This document shows positions 6,089 through 9,672 of a stretch of 9,672 bases of DNA, one piece after another. The DNA is from CAIUVD01 sp044338255 (GTDB lineage: Bacteria; Planctomycetota; UBA11346). Each line of letters starts with the position of its first letter. Position 1 is the stretch's first letter. The DNA lies in the NCBI GenBank assembly GCA_044338255.1, contig JBIILZ010000133.1, positions 1 to 9,672 of the forward strand. Reading direction: 5' to 3'. The translations under genes were made by a program, and so were the position numbers. The notes under the pieces were generated by a model. That model made no database searches. It was not told the origin of the DNA and saw only the letters and a list, made by a program, of their open reading frames with translations.

Positions 6089-7600
6089 ATGATCGATTAT
6101 GTCCGGCGGATCCTCGACGCCCGCGTCTATGATGTCGCCATCCAGACTCCGCTTGATCCGCTGATCCGTCTCGGGCAACGCCTGCAGCGCAAGGTGCTCC
6201 TCAAGCGCGAAGACCTCCAGCCGGTCTTCTCATTCAAGATCCGCGGCGCCTACAATCGCATCGTCCGCCTGTCGTCGGCGGAGCGCGCCGCCGGGGTAAT
6301 CTGTGCTTCAGCCGGCAACCATGCACAGGGCGTCGCCCTGTCCGCCCAGCGGTTGGGAATCGTGGCGACCATCGTCATGCCGGTGACCACGCCGCGGATC
6401 AAGGTCGAGGCCGTGCGCTATCGCGGCGGCCTGGTGGTGCTGCATGGCGACAGCTTCGATGAGGCGTACCAGCATGCGCGGACCCTCGAAGCTGAGCGCG
6501 GCCTGACCTTCGTCCATCCCTACGACGATCCCGACGTCATCGCAGGTCAAGGGACCATCGGCATGGAATTGCTGCAGCAGCATGCCGAACCCATCGAAGC
6601 GGTGTTCGTGCCCATCGGTGGCGGCGGTCTCGCGGCCGGGGTCGCCTCCTACGTGAAATTCCTGCGGCCCGAGACCAAGATCATCGGCGTCGAGCCGGTC
6701 GACGCGGCCTCGATGAAGGCCGCCATCGCCGCTGGCGAGCGGGTGGTGCTTGGCCGGGTCGGGCTGTTCGCCGATGGCGTCGCCGTGCGCCAAGCGGGCA
6801 GCGAGACCTTCCGCGTGTGCCGCGCGCTGCTCGACGAGGTCATCGTTGTCGACACCGATGCCATGTGCGCCGCGATCAAGGACATCTTTGAAGACACGCG
6901 GGTGATCGCCGAGCCGGCGGGAGCCTTGGCCCTCGCCGGCTTGAAGGCCTATGCCCAGCGGCAGGCGCCGGGGAGCGGCGCGTTGATTGCCATCAACAGT
7001 GGCGCGAACATGAATTTCGACCGCCTGCGCTATGTCGCCGAGCGCGCCGAGATCGGTGAGACCAGAGAGATCCTCCTCGGCGTGACCATCCCCGAGGAGC
7101 TCGGCAGTTACCGGCGTTTCGTGCAGCTGCTGGGCAACCGCGTGATCACCGAGTTCAATTACCGCTATGCGGATACCGGCGCAGCCCATGTCTTCGTCGG
7201 CCTGACGCTCGCCGATGCCCTCCACGAAAAGCCGGTGATTCTCGAGCAGCTCGCCAAGGCCGGGTACACCGTGCTCGACCTCAGTGCCGATGAGACGGCC
7301 AAGACCCACATCCGCTACATGGTCGGAGGTCGTTCCGGGGCCCTCGGTGACGAGGTCATCCTGCGTTGCGAGTTCCCCGAGCGCCCCGGTGCCTTGCTCA
7401 AGTTCCTCGATGGCGTCGGTACGCAGTGGAACATCACGCTCTTCCACTATCGCAACCACGGTGCCGACTTTGGCCGGGTGCTGGTCGGTTTCCAGGTTCC
7501 GCTGCGTGAGCGTGAACGCTTTAGCCAGCGTCTGGGCACGCTGGGCTATACCTATGAAGACGAGACGGAAAACCCCGCCTATCGCCTGTTTTTGAGTTGA
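6089..7600 (+). CDS. ilvA: threonine ammonia-lyase, biosynthetic
   Basis: A PLP enzyme that converts threonine to 2-oxobutanoate and ammonia, the first committed step of isoleucine synthesis. The 503 residues have a fold-type II catalytic domain (about 1-320): the PLP Lys in PVFSFKIRGAYN (K50), SAGNHAQG (74-81) and the phosphate-binding glycine loop PIGGGGLAAG (about 175-184). Two tandem ACT-like regulatory repeats follow: ILLGVTIPEELGSYRRFVQLL to about 405, and VILRCEFPERPGALLKFLDG to about 490. Two such repeats and a length near E. coli IlvA (514) mark the isoleucine-inhibited biosynthetic form rather than the short catabolic TdcB. I chose the ATG at 6089 because CGGAG (6079-6083) lies five bases upstream; a TTG at 6071 is in frame. 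No leader-peptide attenuator is apparent. The gene stands alone between inverted repeats. Confidence 0.96.
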   Translation: MIDYVRRILDARVYDVAIQTPLDPLIRLGQRLQRKVLLKREDLQPVFSFKIRGAYNRIVRLSSAERAAGVICASAGNHAQGVALSAQRLGIVATIVMPVTTPRIKVEAVRYRGGLVVLHGDSFDEAYQHARTLEAERGLTFVHPYDDPDVIAGQGTIGMELLQQHAEPIEAVFVPIGGGGLAAGVASYVKFLRPETKIIGVEPVDAASMKAAIAAGERVVLGRVGLFADGVAVRQAGSETFRVCRALLDEVIVVDTDAMCAAIKDIFEDTRVIAEPAGALALAGLKAYAQRQAPGSGALIAINSGANMNFDRLRYVAERAEIGETREILLGVTIPEELGSYRRFVQLLGNRVITEFNYRYADTGAAHVFVGLTLADALHEKPVILEQLAKAGYTVLDLSADETAKTHIRYMVGGRSGALGDEVILRCEFPERPGALLKFLDGVGTQWNITLFHYRNHGADFGRVLVGFQVPLRERERFSQRLGTLGYTYEDETENPAYRLFLS

Positions 7601-7671
7601 ACGGTAAGGCGACTTGCACGGGGATGGCGACTACGGCGGGATGGAGGTGAATTCGTTTATTTTGGGTTGGA

Positions 7672-7698
7672 TGCTTCGGTGCTTCAAAATCTGGTCCC
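7672..7698. repeat. right arm of the inverted repeat flanking ilvA
   Basis: The reverse complement of this 27-base stretch (TGCTTCGGTGCTTC then AAAATCTGGTCCC) matches 5877-5903 at 26 of 27 positions. The arms are about 1.8 kb apart and enclose ilvA. The stretch between the ilvA stop and this arm shows no strong terminator hairpin. Confidence 0.85.
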
Positions 7699-7788
7699 TG
7701 GTCCCTGGTCCCTGGTCCCTGGTCCCTGGTCCCTGGTCCCTGGTCCCTGGTCCCTGGTCCCTGGTCTCTGGTCTCTGGTCGCTGGTCC
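7691..7788. repeat. heptamer tandem repeat (CTGGTCC)14
   Basis: Fourteen consecutive heptamers: ten perfect CTGGTCC, then CTGGTCT, CTGGTCT, CTGGTCG and CTGGTCC, followed by a partial CTGG. Variation is concentrated at the right end while the left is homogeneous, consistent with recent expansion by slippage or unequal crossing-over. Because seven is not a multiple of three, every frame stays open through the tract and yields artificial repeat peptides. There are no spacers, so this is not a CRISPR array. Confidence 0.97.
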
Positions 7789-7849
7789 CTGGAGGTCGAG
7801 CCTCAACGAGATCAGCGGGCGACCGTACCGCCGAAGCTCATGATCCTCA

Positions 7850-8058
7850 CCTGACCGCAAGTGGGCACTAAGCTCCACCCCGGAACGCAGCCCGCATCGG
7901 GCGAGCACCGGATGCATACGCATGGCAAACCACTTCCAAAATCGTGCTCGCCACGCGACCAGGAGGCCCGATTGCTTGTGCAATCGGGCCTCCGTCTCAG
8001 CGCTTGGCCCCAGCACCACCTGGGTTCCTCCCTCTGGACGACTCGACAGACATAGTAA
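7850..8058 (-). repeat. structured element, copy A (possible small RNA or mini-gene)
   Basis: Diverged copy of the element at 9232-9428, in opposite orientation. Read on the minus strand it has a -10-like TACTAT (8052-8057), GGAGG 20 bases later (8027-8031), and then a segment shared with copy B (ACCCAGGTGGTGCTGG, and AGCGCT, then GGAGGCC.GATTGC). A 14-pair perfect hairpin (7962-7975 with 7980-7993, loop of four) follows. Next comes a longer-range nine-pair stem (7900-7908 with 7944-7952), a small GCCCG/CGGGC hairpin (7890-7902), and the shared far end containing GGGGTGGAGC. The conserved CCAG/CTGG hairpin (8009-8024) has the same CACCAC loop as copy B when read on the plus strand. A GTG follows the GGAGG by seven bases, so a small protein is possible, but the frame runs into the heptamers. 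The stretch 7793-7849 holds nothing recognisable, nor does 8059-8117. Confidence 0.6.
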
Positions 8059-8117
8059 CCAGGTGGGAGTTCGGTTTCGATCTGGTGTTGATTTGGTGGT
8101 GGTATATTTGTGTCCTG

Positions 8118-8537
8118 CTATTTTTTGCGCCTGGGACGCCGAGTGGCAGGAGGCTTGGACCACATGGTTCGCACACCATAGGACGGCCAGATGGTATCAC
8201 TGGTGATAACGGTGGCGTCATGGGCCAAAGCCCAGGCAATCATGAGGCGATCCGACGGGTCGCGGTGATGCGTTGGCAGGGCAGCAGCCTTACAGCCTGT
8301 TACGGCGTCCAGGTCCACCACGCGGAGGCGGAGGAGAAAACAAATGCGCTCAAAGGCTTCCAGTGGTGGGAGAGCCAGGGGAAGTTTCCCGGTGGCGTGC
8401 TTGCAGGCGATTTCCCAGGCGGCGACGGATAAGGCCACCCGAGCCTCAGGGGCTTCCTCGCGTAAGGCCGTGAGGGCCACATCGGGGAGGGTGTCATTGG
8501 CGCAGGCCAACAGCCCGCAGGTGTCCACCAGTATCAT
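8118..8537 (-). CDS. PIN-domain toxin of a type II toxin-antitoxin pair (VapC-like)
   Basis: A predicted Mg-dependent ribonuclease that would cleave RNA and stop translation unless bound by its antitoxin. The 139 residues show PIN-domain acidic positions: D5 in MILVDTCG, E42 in SVAAWEIACK, D93 and D96 in HHRDPSDRLMIAWAL, and D114 in ATVITSD. The AWEIACKHATGKLPL and HHRDPSDRL patterns are those of PIN toxins that partner Phd-type antitoxins. I chose the ATG at 8537 because it overlaps the antitoxin stop as ATGA and has AGGGG eight bases upstream; a GTG at 8543 is also in frame. After the usual end (VRTMW) the protein carries a basic tail, SKPPATRRPRRKK, which is not part of the core fold and may be a fusion with downstream sequence. 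Confidence 0.88.
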   Translation of the reverse strand: MILVDTCGLLACANDTLPDVALTALREEAPEARVALSVAAWEIACKHATGKLPLALPPLEAFERICFLLRLRVVDLDAVTGCKAAALPTHHRDPSDRLMIAWALAHDATVITSDTIWPSYGVRTMWSKPPATRRPRRKK

Positions 8538-8785
8538 CCGCACATCCCCTGAAATTCTTTGGGAAGGGGACGGTCGAATTCTGCCGGATCACAGTTTTTC
8601 AGGGCCGCCTTTAGCTCCTTGCGAATGCGGATGCGCTCGGGGTCCTCCTCATCGCTGGGAGCGGGCGTCAGTACGGCCACGGCTTTCCCATGGTCCGTGA
8701 TGGTGACGCGACCTTCCTTGCGGAGCATCGTTTTGATGGCCGGGAAGCGGGTACGCAGGTCGCGGACGGTAGCAGTGGCGGGCAT
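8534..8785 (-). CDS. Phd/YefM-type antitoxin
   Basis: An 83-residue antitoxin whose N-terminal half (MPATATVRDLRTRFPAIK then EGRVTITDHGKAVAVLTP) is the DNA-binding Phd/YefM fold. The charged C-terminal half (about 45-83) is expected to wrap the toxin. It lies immediately upstream of the PIN toxin with a four-base ATGA overlap, the normal antitoxin-first order. Starts at 8800 (adding MVQNI) and 8872 are also in frame. I prefer 8785 because the family start is close to xATxVRxL and the palindrome at 8793-8810 covers the 8800 ATG, but no start has a clear SD. Its reading frame upstream of 8800 looks non-coding. The pair combines a Phd-type antitoxin with a VapC-type toxin, a common mixed arrangement. 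Confidence 0.85.
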   Translation of the reverse strand: MPATATVRDLRTRFPAIKTMLRKEGRVTITDHGKAVAVLTPAPSDEEDPERIRIRKELKAALKNCDPAEFDRPLPKEFQGMCG

Positions 8786-8792
8786 GATATTT

Positions 8793-8810
8793 TGAACCAT
8801 AGAAGGTTCA
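8793..8810. promoter_or_regulatory. operator-like palindrome of the toxin-antitoxin operon
   Basis: TGAACC (8793-8798) and GGTTCA (8805-8810) are perfect inverted repeats around a six-base spacer, immediately upstream of the preferred antitoxin start. On the minus strand a TATGGT that could act as a -10 box overlaps it (8796-8801). Phd-family antitoxins bind such palindromes over their own promoters, so autorepression is the likely role. Confidence 0.55.
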
Positions 8811-8904
8811 CACGTTGGGGGAAGCGGGGGCTCGCCGCCCGGGGGCACTGCGCTCCACCTTGGATTCATCAAATTTGAGCACCCTTATCGCTGGTATTTC
8901 CCAT

Positions 8905-8961
8905 GAGTCTGTCGGAAATAGATGACCGAGTCAGCCGACCGAATCTATTCCCGACAGGCTC
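8905..8961. repeat. 57-bp interrupted palindrome, MITE-like
   Basis: The arms at 8905-8923 and 8943-8961 are 19 bases each and inverted-complementary at 17 positions; one of the two differences is a G-U pair in RNA. The left arm begins GAGTCTGTCGG and the right arm ends CCGACAGGCTC, around a 19-base centre. Outward ends beginning GAG.CTGTCGG resemble insertion sequence termini, and the compact symmetry suggests a miniature inverted-repeat element or a solo pair of IS ends. No clear target duplication is visible. The spacer from 8811 to 8904 holds nothing else firm; GGCACTGCGCTCCACC near 8844-8859 weakly resembles the far end of copies A and B. Confidence 0.6.
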
Positions 8962-9004
8962 CTAGGATGAAGTGCCACGGTGATCACATGAGGGACATCC
9001 AAGT

Positions 9005-9190
9005 ATGAGCGGCGTATCTTTACCCTTGGGCGCCTACGACCTGACCTTGGGCGCCGATCTGGTGAAGGCCATTACCCAGTTGCCCCCTGGATGGCAGGCG
9101 GTGCTGCGGGAGTGCCATTGGGTGGCCATAAATTGCTGCCCCCTGGATGGGATTGGGGATGGCATTGTGATCTTCCCCCCGAAAAGTTGA
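9005..9190 (+). CDS. possible small or interrupted ORF, unknown function
   Basis: A 61-residue frame (starting MSGVSLPLGAYDLTLGADLV) begins at an ATG with GAGGG about 10 bases upstream and stops inside the presumed IS terminus, so it may be the start of a gene cut by the insertion. No family is recognised. The DNA contains two internal direct repeats: CCTTGGGCGCC at 9024-9034 and 9045-9055, and TGCCCCCTGGATGG at 9081-9094 and 9137-9150. These make the residue pattern less trustworthy. Could equally be non-coding. Confidence 0.2.
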   Translation: MSGVSLPLGAYDLTLGADLVKAITQLPPGWQAVLRECHWVAINCCPLDGIGDGIVIFPPKS

Positions 9191-9207
9191 CACCGGTTTA
9201 AGGTTGT

Positions 9208-9237
9208 TTGGAGGTACGGTGACCATGTCGGTATAAT
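9208..9237 (+). promoter_or_regulatory. promoter-like site reading into copy B
   Basis: A perfect TATAAT (9232-9237) is preceded at 18 bases by TTGGAG (9208-9213, only the first three bases match the -35 consensus). Transcription would start near 9244 and run rightwards through copy B, antisense to the transposase. The equivalent site of copy A is TACTAT (minus, 8052-8057). Confidence 0.45.
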
Positions 9238-9428
9238 GCGAGTGTGCCAGTGAGAAGGAGGCACCCAGGTGGTGCTGGAACTGAGCGCTCAACTGGAGGC
9301 CAGATTGCCGCGAGGCGGACACCACGGGGCTCATCGGATGTATCCGGTGAGCCCCGTGGTGTTTGATCCGATGCTCGGCTGACGCCTGCGCTTCGGGGTG
9401 GAGCATGGTGCCTGCTTGCCGCCTGGTC
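9232..9428 (+). repeat. structured element, copy B (possible small RNA or mini-gene)
   Basis: Diverged copy of the element at 7850-8058. In order it has TATAAT, GGAGG 19 bases later (9257-9261), ACCCAGGTGGTGCTGG, AGCGCT, GGAGGCCAGATTGC, then a private central hairpin, then a shared end with CCGATGCTCGG and GGGGTGGAGCATGGTGCC. The central hairpin pairs 9319-9339 with 9342-9362. Its 21 positions include one T-G pair that is valid only in plus-strand RNA (A-C on the other strand), which favours function as a plus-strand transcript. A GTG at 9269 after GGAGG opens a 37-codon frame to TGA 9380-9382; its start VVLELSAQLEARL matches VVLGPSAETEARL of copy A. Its end abuts the transposase stop. Confidence 0.6.
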
Positions 9429-9672
9429 ATGCTACCTCCTGTGTGCGCTGTTCGAATTCTGCTGGGATCAGATATCCGAGGGTAGAATGGCGTCGTGAAT
9501 GGTTGTAATAGCCTTCGATATAGCGGAATACTTCACTGCGCATGGATGCTCGATCACGCAGTTCATGGCCGTGAATCCATTCGACTTTGAGCGAATGAAA
9601 AAAGCTTTCCGCCACGGCATTGTCGTAACAGCAGCCGGTTTTGCTCATGCTCTGTCGGATTTCAGCGATACG
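9427..9672 (-). CDS. IS3-family transposase OrfB, C-terminal part (partial)
   Basis: The frame enters from the right edge (RIAEIRQSMSKTGCCYDNAV) and ends at TGA 9427-9429, giving 81 residues of the rve integrase core. RQSMSKTGCCYDNAVAESFF contains the last catalytic Glu of the DDE triad (the E of ESFF). LKVEWIHG, YIEGYYNHSRRHSTLGYLIPAEFE is the canonical IS3 OrfB C-terminus. The two catalytic Asp residues and OrfA lie beyond the window. The visible portion has no frameshift or stop, so the element may be intact. An ATG at 9648 is internal and not the true start. Confidence 0.95.
   Translation of the reverse strand, partial: RIAEIRQSMSKTGCCYDNAVAESFFHSLKVEWIHGHELRDRASMRSEVFRYIEGYYNHSRRHSTLGYLIPAEFEQRTQEVA

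Larger units (their letters stand above)
9168..9672 (-). mobile_element. IS3-family insertion sequence, 3' part (runs off right edge)
   Basis: The transposase C-terminus at the right edge is IS3-type. The plus-strand stretch from 9168 (TGATCTTCCCCCCGAAAAG then TTGACACC) resembles the terminal repeats of many IS3 members, which start TG and carry CCCCGAAAAGT.G.CACC, so I place the element's right end there. The other terminus lies outside the window, so inverted-repeat pairing and target duplication cannot be checked. The distance from the transposase stop (9427) to this end, about 260 bases, is unusually long for IS3 elements and is filled by copy B of the repeated element and an outward-from-end promoter. 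The alternative is that the IS ends near 9427 and 9168-9195 is a separate solo end. Confidence 0.6.

Noticed and set aside
6308..7459. 383-codon minus-strand frame opposite ilvA
   Set aside because: It is the antisense shadow of a clearly conserved gene in GC-rich DNA; the same applies to the long plus-strand frames opposite 1438-4739.
7691..7788. Heptamer tract as a CRISPR array or as a repeat protein (GPGTRDQ repeats)
   Set aside because: There are no spacers, and the seven-base unit keeps all frames open, so the long frames through it on both strands are artefacts.
7684..8163. 159-codon minus-strand frame through copy A
   Set aside because: It runs out through the heptamer tract and has no recognisable domain; only the part after the GTG at 8017-8019 has any support, and that is discussed under copy A.
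7850..9428. Copies A and B as integron attC sites or a retron msr-msd
   Set aside because: No attC core sites and no integrase are seen, and no reverse transcriptase gene is in the window; hairpin resemblance alone is not enough.

Overview
The window looks like GC-rich bacterial chromosome (roughly 60% GC by eye) in which ordinary housekeeping genes are separated by repeat-rich, accessory-looking spacers. The lineage cannot be fixed from the sequence alone. The genes are Gram-negative-like: a long biosynthetic threonine ammonia-lyase, a TrmH, and a membrane protein of the so-called site-specific recombinase (Gcr) family. One unusual point is that the IF3 gene is not followed by the ribosomal protein genes rpmI-rplT.

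Layout. At 1-430 there is the tail of an unrecognised reading frame and otherwise little. At 437-602 lies a complete minus-strand tRNA-Gly(GCC) unit with promoter, tRNA and strong hairpin terminator. At 673-1353 is infC (IF3) with its own terminator. At 1438-4739 a two-gene minus-strand operon encodes the Gcr-family membrane protein and then a short aldehyde dehydrogenase; the two overlap by ATGA. At 4848-5597 is a plus-strand SpoU-family 2'-O-methyltransferase (TrmH-like). At 5649-5828 is the C-terminal remnant of a four-helix-bundle (23S rRNA IVS) protein, followed directly by a short heptamer repeat. At 6089-7600 is ilvA. At 7691-7788 a longer heptamer tract lies in the opposite orientation, so ilvA sits between inverted repeat arms (26 of 27 bases matching next to the heptamers).

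The last 2 kb is accessory. It holds a Phd-type antitoxin and PIN-domain (VapC-like) toxin pair with an operator-like palindrome, a 57-bp interrupted palindrome that resembles a small mobile element, and the C-terminal end of an IS3-family transposase running off the right edge.

The most interesting signal is a pair of diverged, roughly 200-bp elements in opposite orientation (7850-8058 minus and 9232-9428 plus). They share a -10-like box, an SD-like GGAGG, a small hairpin and a conserved far end, but each has a different long hairpin in its middle. They could be a structured small RNA family, a family of tiny genes, or a piece carried by insertion sequences. No complete defence or biosynthetic system other than the toxin-antitoxin pair can be supported.
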